Positions 1-13,400 of a stretch of 64,000 nucleotides of DNA are shown one piece after another (position 1 is the first letter of the stretch; every line of letters starts with the position of its first letter). The position numbers were made by a program, and so were the translations under genes. Location: the NCBI RefSeq assembly GCF_014898055.3, contig NW_023602073.1, positions 85,478,678 through 85,542,677 of the forward strand, in the 5' to 3' direction. The notes beneath the pieces were generated by a model, which worked only from the letters and a program-made list of their open reading frames with translations, was not told the origin of the DNA and did not search any database. Source of the stretch: Talpa occidentalis. Its lineage: Eukaryota; Chordata; Mammalia; Eulipotyphla; Talpidae.

Positions 1-3000
1 GTTCCTTTTTCTCCACACCCTCGCCAACATTTGTTGTTGCTAGTTTTTTTAATATGTGCCATTCTCACTGGTGTGAGATGGTATCTCATTGTAGTTTTGA
101 TTTGCATTTCCCTGATTGCAAGTGATGTTGAACATTTTTTCATATGCCTGTTGGCCATTTGCATTTCCTCTTCAGAGAAGTTTCTTTTTAGCTCTTCTGC
201 CCATTTTTTGACTGGATTATTTTCTTTGTTTTTGTTGAGTCTCATCAGCTCTTTGTAGATTTTTGTGATCAGTCCTTTATCATTAGTCAAGTTGTGTGCA
301 AAAATGTTCTCCCAGTCGGTGGGGTTTCTCTTTGTTTTGGTTATTGTCTCTTTTGCTGTGCAGAAGCTCTTTAATTTGATGTAGTCCCAGCTGTTTATCT
401 TTGCCTTCATTATCACTGCTTTGGGTGATGTGTCTGTAAAGATGTCTTTGAGGTTCATGTCATGTAGTGTTTCTCCTATATTTCCTTCTATGTATTTTAT
501 GGTTTCAGGTCTTATGTCTAGTTCTTTAATCCATTTTGAGTTGGTTTTTGTGCATGGTGTTAGGTAGCAGTCAAGCTTCATTCTTTTGCATGTAGTGACC
601 CAGTTTTCCCAGCACCATTTACTGAACAAACTTTCTTTGCTCCAATGCATATTCTTTGCTCCTTTGTCAAAGATTAGTTGACCATAAATCTGTGGGTTTA
701 TTTCTGGATTTTCTATTTGATTCCATTGGTCTGTGTGTCTGTTCTTGTTCCAATACCATGCAGTTTTGATGATTATGGCTTTGTAGTATAGTTTGAAGTC
801 TGGGAGTGTGATGCCTCCATTCCCTTCTTTTTTTTTCAGGAAAGCTTTGGCTATTCGGGGTTTTTGGTGATTCCATATGAATTTCATCAATAATTGTTCT
901 ATTTCTTTGAAAAATGACATTGAAATTTTTATTGGAATAGCATTGAATCTGTATTTTGCTTTTGGTAGGATGGCCATTTTAATAATGTTAATTCTTCCCC
1001 AATCCATGAGCTGGGGATGTCTTTCCATTTCTTTGTGTCTTCTTCTATTTCTTTTAACAGTGTTTTATAGTTTTCTTTGTATAGGTCCTTTACCTCTTTT
1101 GTTAGATTTGTTCCCAAGTATTTGATTTTTTTTTGTTTCGATAATAAAAGGGATGGTTATTTTGATTTCTTCTTCTTCAGATTTATTGTTTGTGTATAGG
1201 AAGGCTACTGACTTTTGCGTGTTGATTTGTATCCTGCCACTTTACTGAACTGATTGATGAGTTGAATTAGTTTTTCTGTGGAGTTTTTGGGGTTCTCTGT
1301 GTATATTATCATATCATCTGCAAATAGAGATAGTTTGACTTCTTCTTTTCCTATTTGGATTCCTTGTATATCTTTCTCTTGTCTTATTGCTCTGGCTAGG
1401 ACTTCCAGTATTATATTGAAAAGCAGTGGTGAGAGTGGACATCCTTGTCTTGTTCCAGATCTTAATGGAATTGCTTTCAGCTTTTCACCATTGAGAATGA
1501 TACTGGCTGTTGGCTTGTGATAGATGGCCTTTATGATGTTGAGGTATGTTCCTTGTATCCCAAGAATTTCAAGGGCTTTTATCATGAATGGGTGTTGCAC
1601 TTTGTCGAAAGCTTTATCAGCATCTATTGATATTATCATATGGTTTTTATATTTCTTTTTGTTGATGTGTTGGATAATGTTGATTAATTTTCGGATGTTG
1701 AACCATCCTTGTGTCCCTGGAATGAATCCTACTTGGTTGTTGTGAATTATCTTATGGATACATTGTTGGATTCTGATAGCTAAAATTTTATTGAGGATTT
1801 TTGCATCAGTGTTTATTAGCGAGATTGGTCTGTAGTTTTCTTTTTTTGTGTTGTCCTTGTTCAGTTTTGGTATTAGTGTAATGTTGGCTTCATAGAATGT
1901 GTTTGGTATTATCCCTTCCTTCTCAATTTTTTGGAAGAGTTTGTGAAGAATAGGCGCTAATTCGTTTCTGAACGTTTGGTAGAATTCATTTGTAAATCCA
2001 TCAGGTCCTGGGCTTTTGTTTTTGGGGAGGTTTTTGATTACCATTTCAATTTCGCTGCTTGTAATTGGTCTGTTTAGGTGTTCTATTTCTTCTTTATCTA
2101 GCTTTGGGTGATTATAGAGTTGTAGGAACTTGTCCATCTCCTCTAGATTGTTGAACTTGTTTCCATTTAACTGTTCATAGTAGTTTCTGATTATTCTTTT
2201 GATTTCTGCTGTTTCCGTTGTGATTTCTCCTCTTTCATTTGTGATCCTGTTTATCTGTGCTTTCTCCCTTTTTTCCTTTATGAGCCTGGCTAGGGGTTTG
2301 TCTATTTATTTTTTCGAAGAACCAGCTTTTGGGTCATTGATCTTTTGGATTGTTTTTTTAGTTTCGATTTCATTTATTTCTGCTTTGGTTTTTATTATTT
2401 CTTTTCTTCTACTGGTTTTGGATTTTTTTTTATTGTTCTTTTTCTAGTTCTTTGAGCTTCAAGATTAGGTTGTTTCTTTGAGTTCTTTCTTGTTTGTTGA
2501 TGTGAGCCTCTATTGCTATATATTTTCCTCTTATTACTGCTTTTGTTGCATCCCATACATTTAGGAAATTGGTGTCCTCCTTGTCATTCAATTCAAAGAA
2601 TTTTTTTATTTCTTCTTTTATCTCCTCGTTAGTCCGGTGGACTTCCAGTAGTGTGGGTTTCAATCTCCATGAGGTAGGAGATTTCCTTGCCTTCTTTTTA
2701 TGGTTTATTTCTAGTTTGATGCCTTCATGGTCAGAAAAGATGGTTGGTATGATTTCAATCTTGGTGTATCTGTTGATGTTTGTCTTGTGTCCCAGTATGT
2801 GATCGATCCTGGAGAATGATCCGTGTGTGCTTGAGAAAAATGTGTACTCAGATTTTTTTGGGTTTAGTGTTCTATAGATGTCTGTTAAGCCCAAACACTC
2901 TAGATCCTTATTTAGAGCTTTAGTATCTTTACTTATTTTTTGTCTCGTTGATCTATCCATTGTTGATAGTGGTGTGTTGAAGTCTCCTACTATGTATGTG

Positions 3001-4954
3001 TTTTCTCTGATGTCTATTTACAAAGATGACAATAGTTGTCTGATATATTTTGGTGCTCCTTCGTTTGGTGAGTATATGTTAATGAGTGTTATTTCTTCTT
3101 GAAGTATTGTCCCCTTGATCATAATGTAGTGACCGTTGGGGTCTCTTTTTACCTTTTTGAGTTTGAAATCTGTTTTATCTGATATAAGTATCGCTGTTCC
3201 TGCTCTCTTTTTTGGTCCATTTGCTTGTAGGATTGTTTTCCATCCTTTAACTTTGAGTCTATTTTTATCTTTTGTAGCAAATGTGTTTCCTGGAGACAAC
3301 ATAAGGTTGGGTTTTGTTTCTTAATCCAGCCTGCGACTCTGTATCTTTTTATTGAAGAGTTTAGTCCATTTACATTTAGAGTTAATATTGATCTGTTAGC
3401 ATTTGTATTTGCCATTGTGTTTGTCTTTCCTTTGATTTTATTTATTTATTCTTTTAATAACTTTTTTTTTTTGGCCTTCTTTCATTGTTATTCGTACCTC
3501 TGATGTTCTGGCTTTAGCACTCCTTGTACTGTTTTTTGGCGTGGGGGTTTAGTTGTAATGAAATTCCATGGTTTCTGTTTGTCTGGGAAGGTCCTTATTC
3601 TTTCTTCATAGAGGATGGAAAGCTTTGCAGGATAGAATATTCTTGGTTGACATCTGTTGTCTTGAAGTCTGTTGACTATGTCCCTCTACTCTCTCCTTGT
3701 CCATAGTGTTTCTTTGGAGAAGTCTGATGTCAGTCTGATTGGTTTTCCTTTGTATGTTATCTATTTCCTCTCTCTTGTCAGCTTCATTATTTTTTCCTTG
3801 TCTTGGATTCTTGGGAGCTTTACTATTATGCGTCTTGCTGTATTTTTCCTTTCATCATGGAAATTTGGTGTTCTTGCTTCTTGTATATCAATTTTCAGCT
3901 CCTTCTTATGTTTGGGAAGTTCTCTTCAATTATATCCTTGAATATTTTCTCTGTTCCTAGGTCTCTCTCCTCTCCTTCTGGGATTCCTATAACTCTTATA
4001 TTTCCTTTCCTCATGGAGTCAGATAGTTCCCGAAGTCTTTCTTCGTTCTTTTTCCTTCGTACTTCTCTTTCCTTTTCTGTTTTGGTTCTTTTTATTTCTG
4101 TGTCTTCGAGAGTGCTTATTAGTTCTTCCATTTCCTCTAATCTGTTATCACTGCTTTCCCCAGCATTCTTTAGCTCTTCTGTTACTCCTTTGATCTCTTG
4201 CATTTCCTTCATTTCCCTCCTTAGGGACTCAATTTCATTCTTCTGAGCGTTGTTTTCCTTAATGACTTCCCCATCAGTTTTTTCATCACGGCAATTTTAA
4301 ATTCTTTTTCTGGAAGGCTCAGAAGTTCTTCCAAGTCACCGTAGTTGCAAGCTGGTGGGTGGTTTTTTTTTTTGGTGGTATGTCTTTTTTCTGAGACGTA
4401 GTTTTTTTTTTCCCTGCTGCCTGTCTTCTAATTTGCCTTATGCGTTGGGACACTGTGCCGCTGGTACTGGCTGGCATCTTTTTGGTGTGTTCTTTCAGGA
4501 GTTTCAGAAACTGGCAATCCAAACGAGTCAAAAACTTATGCCAGAAGTCTAGTGAGGCAGTGGTATTTTGAGTATATTAATGGTCACTGTCACAGAATCT
4601 CTCCTTCTTCTGTGTTTAGTTACAAAGGTGCATCTTGAAGTCCCACAGACTTCCCTAGAGGTGGGACAGCTGGACTGCACTCTGGGTTCCAAATCTCTGG
4701 AGCCTCCTCTGGGCTCCGACTTCCTGCCAGGTGGGACTGGGTTTGTGGGGGCCTTCAGCTCACCTCTGACTGCGCAGAGAACCTTCTCTCTCTGGCTCAA
4801 CGGGGAGCCTTCTGCCAGATTCAAGCAGCCTTTATTGAAGAAAGGTCCCTGTTCTAAAATGGCACTTTGGAGACAGGCACTCTCTTCCGCGCCCCGTCTG
4901 CCCCGGCCCTGGGTGCCAGCTCCCCCTCTGGGTTTGGTCTGCTGGCCTCTTCTG
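1..4954 (-). mobile_element. L1 retrotransposon, nearly full length, broken; 3' end cut by window start
   Basis: Read on the minus strand from right to left: a GC-rich 5' UTR (about 4954-4535), an ORF1 region (4531-about 3440), ORF2 from about 3415, ending at the window edge inside the ORF2 C-terminal Cys-rich zone (CWRGCGEKG). ORF1 shows a coiled-coil segment and the RRM start (NIRVIGIPEGEE, within 3895-4212). ORF2 shows the endonuclease start (LTLNVNGLNS, QETHL at 3415-3149), GTFSRIDHILGHK-type endonuclease motifs (2960-2430), and reverse transcriptase with SPGPDGF and FADDM (2137-1205). The open stretches fall in different frames, so frameshifts and stops have inactivated it. It is relatively well preserved, hence a fairly young insertion. 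Confidence 0.95.
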
Positions 4955-5390
4955 ACCATTTTTGATTGGATTATCTGTTTGTTTTTGTTAAGTTGTATGA
5001 GTTCTCTGTAGATCTGTGATATCAGTTGCTTATCTGATGTATGGTGTGCAAGTGTTTTCTCCCATTCTGTAGGGTGTCACTTCATTTTGATTACTGTCGC
5101 TTGCTGTATAGAAGCTTTTAAGTTTGATATAATCCCAGTTGTTTATATTCTCCTTTTTTTTTTTTTTCTCCTGGAGATGTTTCTGAAATTTATGTCTTTG
5201 AGTGTTTTGCCTACATCTTCTTCTATGTATCTTATGGTTTCAGGTCTTATGTCCAAGTCTTATCCATATGGAGTAGATTTTCATGCGTGGTATGAGATAG
5301 TAGTCTAGTTTCATTCTTTGGCATATGGCAGTCCAATTTTCCATGCCTGGGTCTTCATCTCTATTATATTCTCTCTGCCCAGAGTCTTAT
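4955..5390 (-). mobile_element. Older L1 fragment (ORF2 part)
   Basis: From about 4955 the sequence returns to ORF2-like L1 sequence that parallels 200-620 of the young element (for example 4964-5010 against 200-250), but is much more diverged. The young L1 therefore appears to have inserted into, or next to, an older same-orientation L1. Confidence 0.8.
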
Positions 5391-5929
5391 GTTACTGAAT
5401 TCTTTACTTTAATAGACACATGTGGACCTTAACTCCTTTGTCTTTGCCTCTACTCTGCCTAGAAACTCTTCCCCTCCCTTCCTCAGCTGGCTGATTACCC
5501 CTTACCCGCAATCTTGGCATCGTTATCTTTGGGTGTCTTCCCCTTTTACCTTTGTTGCAGTTCTTGTTCAGTTATTATTCCTTCACCTTTATAATAAGCT
5601 GCTTTTTGTCCAATGTCCTATTAAAGAGATCTGCTCTTTGCTTCTCATGATGACAGCTATTGGATAAACTGATCTCTGTTAGGTGATCAGTGATTTTGAT
5701 GAGCTCCTTGTGTGTTTCTCAAGACATTTGTATTTTATGAGGCCCATTGGGACACTGGTCTTCACAGTGGGGGTGTAAGATCATTTAAAGTGTGTAGGTA
5801 GAAAATGTACCAATTTTTATTTCTATTATTTCATAAAACATAACCAGGAAATTGAGATTTTCTAATCAATATTTTCATTTAGAAAGTACATATAAATAAT
5901 TTTATAAATCTAAGCTGACATTGATGATG
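5391..5929. other. Intron stretch, probable L2 relic then unique sequence
   Basis: 5405-5560 reads like the pyrimidine-rich 3' part of an L2 element (CTTTGCCTCTACTCTGCCTA) on the + strand. The remainder is AT-rich with no gene or repeat I recognise. Confidence 0.4.
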
Positions 5930-5939
5930 TGCACTAAAT

Positions 5940-6204
5940 TTTTTTTTAAAGATTTATTTATTTATTTATACAAGCACTGGGTACAGTCAGAAGCACGGGA
6001 GGGTGAAAGAATTCACCAGAGCCAAAACGGGGAGCAGAACAGGCAGACTGATGAAGTACACTGCTAAGGGGAGCAGTGGGCAGCAGGCGAGGTCTGTGCA
6101 CCATGTTGGACCCTCGCCTGGTGGCGGTGGATCAAACCGGCGCTGCAGAGGCTGTGAGCTGCTTCACAATCCAGTGCTCAACTGTTGTGCCACCGGGGAG
6201 GCCC
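5940..6204 (-). mobile_element. tRNA-derived SINE copy 1 (young lineage)
   Basis: Antisense copy: T-rich tail complement at 5940, body, and tRNA-like head complement ending GGAGGCCC. It has the young-lineage bases GTACAGTCAGAAG. Target-site duplication TGCACTAAAT (5930-5939) and TGTACTAAAT (6205-6214). Confidence 0.93.
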
Positions 6205-6324
6205 TGTACTAAATATTTTTATTGCATGCTCCGTTATAACAATTTGAAGGGCACTGCTCCAGAGGTATGCTGATATCTCCAGTGAGTAACTCATCAGGCT
6301 TCCTGGCACTGTAGTGATTTGCTT

Positions 6325-6560
6325 CATCTAGTGTTTCCTATGTGCTAGGCACTGTGCTGTAGATGTAATAGGCCTTAGCATACTTATTCCTCACAACTAT
6401 AGTATGAGGTTGGTATGATTATTAACACTCTCACTTTATAAATTGAGCCTGGAGAGTCAGCTAACTTGTTCAAGGATGGTGCTGCTATGTGGCTGATTCA
6501 GGATAGAATATGGTCTGATTCCTGAGGCCACTTGCTTAATCCTGTTCTGTGCTGTGCTCT
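6325..6560 (-). mobile_element. MIR relic
   Basis: Antisense MIR: TGTGCTAGGCACTGTGCTG, then CCTCACAACTATAGTATGAG, then ACTTTATAAATTGAGCCTGG, in MIR core order. Confidence 0.8.
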
Positions 6561-7383
6561 GGTGCCTGGCTCTTCCCATGGGATAGATCCTTTGTGACCT
6601 TCTGTAGGAGAGGGACCATGTCTTTCCTGTTAATTATGTCCTTAATGCATATCTTAAATAAGAGATAGAATTGGCAGCCTACCATCACCTTTGAATTTGT
6701 GTCACTTAAAAGGGAATTTTGGATAAGTATTCCCTGTTTTTTTTTTACTTGAAAAAAATTTCCCCTGTAAATAAATGGAGCCGATGAGAAATTAGCATGA
6801 GTGAAACTAGCAGCCCCATGTTTAGAAACTTTATATGAAAAGAGTACATCATTCTAACCCTAATGAGTCAGTTATGAGTCCCAGCTCACCCCTGACATGA
6901 CTAATGCCTTTCTTTTCTTCCTTTATCATGAAGGTATGAGAACATAAGGAATAAACCTTACATTAAAACATGTATAGCCTTAGAATAGCAACGAACACAG
7001 CAACAAGTTAGTGGCAACAAAAATGACAATGGAAAAAGAAGTAGAAGTTAAAATTTTTTGGGGGGTGACTCATCCACTGACAACCTTTTAAGTCAGACCC
7101 AGCTTTCCTTAATTCTTTGGCACAAGACTATGCAATAATCTCTCAGGTTTTTCTGGGCATGAATAAAATTATTTTGGTCTGACATTCATAAGGGTAACAT
7201 AAACTTAATATAACATAAACAATCTTTAGTTTTTGATTCTGTGCGTTTGTGCTTCCTCCTCCATCTAAAGAGTGTCAGGAGTTGCTTGCCAGTACTGTAT
7301 TATATTATATTAAAATTATGATTCTTGTGGGGTTGAAAAAAAATCAAATTATGATTCTGTTTTCTTTCCTGCTTTCATTTTAG
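6561..7383. other. Intron stretch before the first exon seen
   Basis: AT-rich unique-looking sequence. No exon homologous to CD109 residues before Gly83 could be found here or further left, so the upstream exon lies outside the window. Confidence 0.6.
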
Positions 7384-7412
7384 GTTCCTTCAAGACACTG
7401 ACTCTTCCATCA
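7384..7412 (+). CDS. CD109: CD109 exon a: 29-nt microexon, end of MG1
   Basis: This is a very short exon between a TTTTAG acceptor and a perfect GTAAGT donor. It enters with two bases finishing a Gly codon and reads (G)SFKTLTLPS, the same residues as human CD109 83-92. It leaves in phase 0, which matches the next exon at 12602. It is too short for ORF finders and was found only by matching the protein. The preceding exon, needed to complete the Gly codon, is not visible in 1-7383. Confidence 0.93.
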
Positions 7413-10400
7413 GTAAGTACCTGTTTAAAAATTTTGGCTTCAGAAATATATAGCACATAAGTGAATTAAATAAATTAATCTTTTATTGGCTTTCATCAAC
7501 TTATATTCCTTGCGAGTTTGCCTTGAGTTCCACTTCAGGATTATTTAAGAATAATATTCCTTCAAGAAGATTGACTGTTAGGTCTTCAAATTCACAGCCG
7601 AGATTTTTCTCCTGTAAAATAGAGAACTCTCAGTGAGGAAAACTGGCCTGGACTATTAGCACAGTAACTTGGGCTGTTTTGACCCTGTTTCTGCATTCAT
7701 GGGCCTTACAGACTCTGTAATTAACACTGTCCCTCAGTTTCCTCCTTTTGGAAAAGGGCAGTGCCATGCTGAGTCTTGTTGGAGCCTGAAACAGAAACAA
7801 AAAGAAACATCAGTGATGCTGATTCTGTCTTGGTTTAAAATTTTGATTTTTTTGTTCATAATTTAATATTTGCATTACTTTTGATATAAATATTAAAAAT
7901 ACTGTTTGTACTCCCTGTCATTTTGTAGCAGAGGCAAGTGCTTTACTCAACTCACTCTAGTTCCTGGCTTGAAAAAGGGGATAAAGATACTGTCTCTATT
8001 TCAGAGGGGATACCTTGGAGGCGAAATGAGATGTGAAAGTGCTTTAAAATTGCTGTTATTATTTTATTGAGTGAGTCATAAAATCTGATGACTAAATGTT
8101 ATTTGTGTGATGAACTAATCCTACTTCTCATAGCTTTGATCTGGAAGTTTGTCCTTTTATTATTTAATGTTTTGTTTCTGGGCTTCATGTGTTTAATGTG
8201 CACCATAATAGACCTCAACATTCATTTATTTCTGAGAATAGATGACTTAATGACTTTGACTCTGATACATTACATAATTTGTATAGGATTAGCATTACCT
8301 GGTGAGCCATTAACTTTTGAAGGTTATTTGTGAAGAAAGCAAGCACATTCACCTTGGAGCCTTCCTAGAGAATTGCTCCAAATAGTGCTTTATAAAAATT
8401 GCTTATATTCCATAGCTATTATATTTTTTACCTACTAAGAAATATTCTGCTTTTTCTATTGTTAAGCAGAAAGGTTGAGGGAAAAGAGGTATAGCAGGTG
8501 GAAGTGGGGGGAAGGCCCCAATCTAAGTGATAATAAAATATTAGATTGCATAAATAAAACCTAAAACGTTAGATGCAGGTTAGTGCCTGTGTGTTTATAT
8601 CTTTGTTGAAAGAATATTCCATTGATAAGACTGAAATAAATTCTGTATAATGTACTTGACCTATTGAAGAATGGGAAGGGATTTAATCTTAGCTTTAACC
8701 ACAATAGATGAAGTCTGCAGTTACATAGGCCAGAAGTATACAAAGGTTGAAAGGAGAAGGCATTTAGGCATGTTAATTGCAACAATGGCAGTGTAAACTA
8801 CTCAGTTGAGCTATCACTAGGTAGAAATTTGGCCGCAATAATTTTCTGAAGTCTTTACTATATGAAACGCTAATGTCTTTTTAAATATTATACTATTGTA
8901 TTAGATATAGCAATTATTTATTGAAAACTTTACTAAAGAAAAGTATATCCCTTTTTAAGAAAACAGAATTTTAAAGACTTAGTCATAAAGTGGGAAACTT
9001 TGATGATGCTTGGCACAAATAGAAGGTTCTGCATTTTTATGAGTTTTCAATTAAAATAGACACAACTTTCAAAGTACATTTACATTCTTATTTTTTTAAG
9101 GCCCTCATGAATTTTTTCTTCAAAATATGAATTTTCTAGGATTGCATTAAAATAAATGTGTTTTTAATAGCTGATTAGATCATTGTTTCTAAAATCAGTC
9201 TTGTAAAGGATGTTAATTAAAAACATACTTTGATTCTTAGTATAAAGATTATGTTTTATACAAAATATGCTAGAAAATATTTATTTTGTTCTCTTTGTAA
9301 ATATATCCAATTTAAAAGGGAGGGTTTTTTTTTTTTTACATAAATACAATTTCTTATTTTATTTTTTAAAATTTTATTTAGGGGCGTCCCCGGTGGCGCA
9401 GCAGTTGAGCGCTGGGTTGCGAAGCTGCCCACAGCCTCTGCAGTGCCAGTTTGATCCCCGACTGCCGGGCGAGGGTCCCACATGGCGCGCAGACCTCTCC
9501 TGTCGCCCACTACTCCCCTCAGCAGTGTACTCCGTCAGTCTGCCTGCTCTGCTGTCCCCTCTGGCTCTGGTGAATTCTCTCACCCTCCTGCACTTCTGAC
9601 TATACCCAGTGCTTGTATAAATAAATAAATAAATCTTTAAAGAAAAAATAAATAAAATTCTATTTATTTTTATTAAAGTAAAGTTGGCTTACATTATTCT
9701 TGGCATTTTGGAAGTATAAGGTCCTCCCTTCTCCCTCAGGCATTGCTGCCTTAGTGTCCCTACCACCAAAAAATCATCCATAGTCTACCACCATAGTCCA
9801 TTGTGTTTCCTTGCCTCTTTGTTCTTCCCCCCTCCCCCTCTAGATACCTCAGTTCTGTAGTCAGCTTTCAAAGATTAGTTTTTAAGCTTGTCTTTATTTA
9901 ACCCTTACTTTGGTGTCTCTATATTCTACATATTAGTGGCACTATCCATTATTTATCTTTCTCCTTCTCACTTATTTCACTTAGCATTATCCCATTTGAG
10001 CTCCATCTGTGTTGCCACAAATGACATAAGTTTATCTCTTTTGATCACTGCATAATATTCCATCGTGTATATATATCATATCTTCTTGTTCTACTTGTTT
10101 GTTTTGGGCACTTGGGTTGTTTCCACAGCTTAGCTATTGTAAATATTATTACAATAAATATGGGAGTGCAAGTTTCCTTGTGAATTTGTATTTTCGAATT
10201 TTTCTGGTAGTTGTCTAGGAATGGCATTACTGGGTTACATGGCTGATCCATTTTTAATCTTTTGAGCTGCCTCCTTAGTGCTTTCCATAGGGACTGCGCT
10301 AGTCTGCAGCCCCACCAACAGTGCATGAGAGTTCCCTATTCTTCACACCATTGTCAACACTTTTTGTTTCTGATCTTTTTTATATATTTTAAAAGTTTGT

Positions 10401-13400
10401 TTTCACTGTAATCACTAATACAGTTTTTTTTTAAAGATTTATTTATTTATGCATACAAGAACTGGGATACAAGCCAGAGGTGTGGGGCGTGAGAGGATTC
10501 ACCAGAGACAGAATGGGGAACAGAACAGGCAGATCGATGGAAATACACTGCTGAGGGGAGCAGTGGGCGAGTCAGGAGAGATCTGCTGCACCATGTGGGT
10601 AGCTCCCTGGCTAAGGATCTGAACTCATGCTGCAGAGGCTGCGGATAGCTTCATAGTCTGTGTCTTAACCCCTTGTGCCACCAGGGAAGCCCCTTTTTCA
10701 ATCTTCTTAAGAAAACCTTTTATTTATTTATTTTTTAAAGATTTATTTATTTATACAAGAACCGGTGTACAGGCCAGATGTGTGGGAGGGTGAGAGGATT
10801 CACCAGAGACAGAGTGGGGAACAGAACAGGCAGACTGACTGAAATACACTGCTGAGGGGAGCAGTGGGTGAGACAGGAGAGGGCTGCCATGCTATGTGGG
10901 TTGCTCCACGGCTGGCGGGGATTGAAAAGGCACTGCAGAGGCTGCGGATAGCTTCTCAGCACAGCCCTTAACCACCTGTGCCACCAGGGAAGCCTCAAGA
11001 AAACTTTTTAAAGAAAGTGAGATGACTTCAGACAGTCCAGGCTAGAATAAGAAATCCATTTATTGTCCACCAGCAAGTGGTGGGCAACAGTATCACTTGA
11101 GAGAATAGAATATAAGAATGCAAGTGTGATCCCAGTAGGGCACACATCCTTGGTTCATGTTGACTCACAAGCACCTAGAACACCTGGAGTTAGTTCAATA
11201 AATAAATATTTATTTATTGAAGAAAAGCAAAAATCAGTACTCAGGTGATTTGAAGTTGATGTTATTGTTTTTCCTAACCTTTTATTAAATTTGAAAATAT
11301 ATAAAATTTTAAAAATACACAATGTAAAAAATTTCAAATATATGAAAAAACTTCAAAGAATTTCATAGTGAACACTCCTATACCCAGCACTTGATATCTA
11401 CTATTGACATTTTATGATACTTGCTTTACTATAATCTATCCATGTACCCAGCTCTCTGTCCATCCCCTAACCCATCCTATTTTTAAAATACATGTCCAAG
11501 TAAATTGCAGATAATACTTTTCTCCCTAAATATTTCCTGTTTCCTGCAGACCATTTTGTTGGAGGTTTGTTACATTTCCTTCATATTCTTATTCACGTTG
11601 CTAACTTTGTGCGGGCTATTACTGGAAAATCCCCTCTCAGCTTTCTGTGGACAAACCTTATTTGCAAAAGGAGTGAGAATATAGTTTCAGAACCTTAGCT
11701 TTATTAATATGAAAGTCAACTAAAAGCTGTGCAAGTTATCTATTGCTGTGTAATCTGTTATCCCAGAACTTTGGCATTAAGCAATATATTTTTATTATTT
11801 CCAGTTTTCAGTGGGTTAGGAATTTAGGATGCACATCGTTGGGTGGTAAAGTTTGGGGTCTTAGGAGGCTGCAATCAGGATGCCCACCAGAGCTGCAGTC
11901 CTCTGAAGGCTTCATTAGGGCTGGGCATTCACTGTGGGGCAGTTCCTTTACCCTGGATATACTTCCTGAACTCCAGTTTCCTTGTTTGTAAAATGGGCTT
12001 AATAGGAACTCTCACCTTATGGGCTGTTTTAAGGTAAAATCACAGTTCATGCAAACTGCTGAGTGTAGTTTTCAGTCTGTTAATGCTAGAAGGTAGGAAT
12101 TCTATTAGTAATAGAAGTACCAGTGCCTTCACCCTTACCAGGGCTTCGACGTGATGAGAAGACACAGGAAAAGAGTGTTATAGAGAGGAATTTTAGAGAG
12201 CATATTAAGAAAACAAATTTGTCCAAAAATGTGTTTTTCACTGATTGACTGCCTCAGGGTGAGGCATGGAAAAGTATTTTGAAGGATATTAGATATGTTG
12301 ACCCACAGGGACTGTTAGTGAGAAAGAATTTGAACTTGCGATAGGAGAGGACAAGCTGACGGCTGCTGAGAGCGTGTCTGTATCCCAGGAACCCGTGATT
12401 TAATTGGAGAATACACTATAGGATGTTAAAAGAGAGAACACAGATTGTTTTACTTTGGTGCCTGGGAGTGGCCAGTTTTTCAACACTGCAATTACTGTTG
12501 ACAATGCTTTTTAAAAAGTTTCCCATTCTAACTTATAAATAAAACATTTTTGAGGTAAAATATGAGACTTTGATATGAGACTGATCTCTCTCTTTTTCCA
12601 GATACCCTTGAACAGTTCAGATGAGATGTATGAGCTACGTGTCACTGGACGTACTGAGGATGGGATTTTATTCTCTAATACTACTCTCTTAACATTTGAG
12701 ACCAAGAGAATATCTGTTTTTATTCAAACAGACAAGTCCCTGTACAAGCCAAAGCAAGAAGTGAAATTTCGTATTGTTACACTCTTCTCAGATTTTAAGC
12801 CTTACAAAACCTCTTTAAATATTCTAATTAAGGTAAGTGCCAGACATAAATGAAATATGAACTTCCCACTAAAAAAGTGGGACTACAGAGCCCTGACTCA
12901 GAGGAAGTTGTACTACTTACACAGCACAACCTGCGGGCTAAGGTGGAGAAGTGTATCTGAGAACTGGGAGGAGGCCTCATACCTGGGGACCTAGCTTGCC
13001 CAGCTAAATGTGACTGTAGGATGTTGTTAAAATATTGAACACAGCTGATTCAGGGATGTTAGGTGTTTTTTTTATTTTTTTGTTTTAATTATTGGGTATT
13101 ATTCATTTTGCCTGTCCAATAACAGAACTCAGGAAGGAAAGGTGCTTCAGAGGCTTTTCAGTGGTGGAAAAACATGCCTGACTACTCTCACTCTGGCCTC
13201 ATCCTGCTAGTTCCCCAGTCCCTTAAAACTGGGGAAATAAGTGCCTCCAGTACTGTATGGTACCTAGCCCTGACCCTTTTTCAATTGAGGAAGTTATTGT
13301 TCCTGGTACGGGCTTGGTGTGGGAACAGGTATTGGTGACTTAGGGGTATATACACTGAGGTTATGCTGTCACTCTGACCTGGAGCAGCAGGGCAAACCCA

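Noticed and set aside
1278..1745. + strand open frames of 73-80 codons
   Set aside because: Reverse-frame shadows of the L1 reverse transcriptase on the minus strand.
4549..4959. 136-codon minus-strand frame through the L1 5' UTR
   Set aside because: GC-rich low-complexity composition and no known L1 protein at this place; ORF1 starts further downstream.
4568..5011. 147-codon + strand open frame
   Set aside because: It is the antisense of the GC-rich L1 5' UTR and runs into the neighbouring older L1, so it is a shadow frame.
9394..9460. A possible tRNA gene from A-box and B-box sequences
   Set aside because: These boxes belong to the tRNA-derived head of a SINE; there is no cloverleaf acceptor stem and the same unit recurs twelve times.
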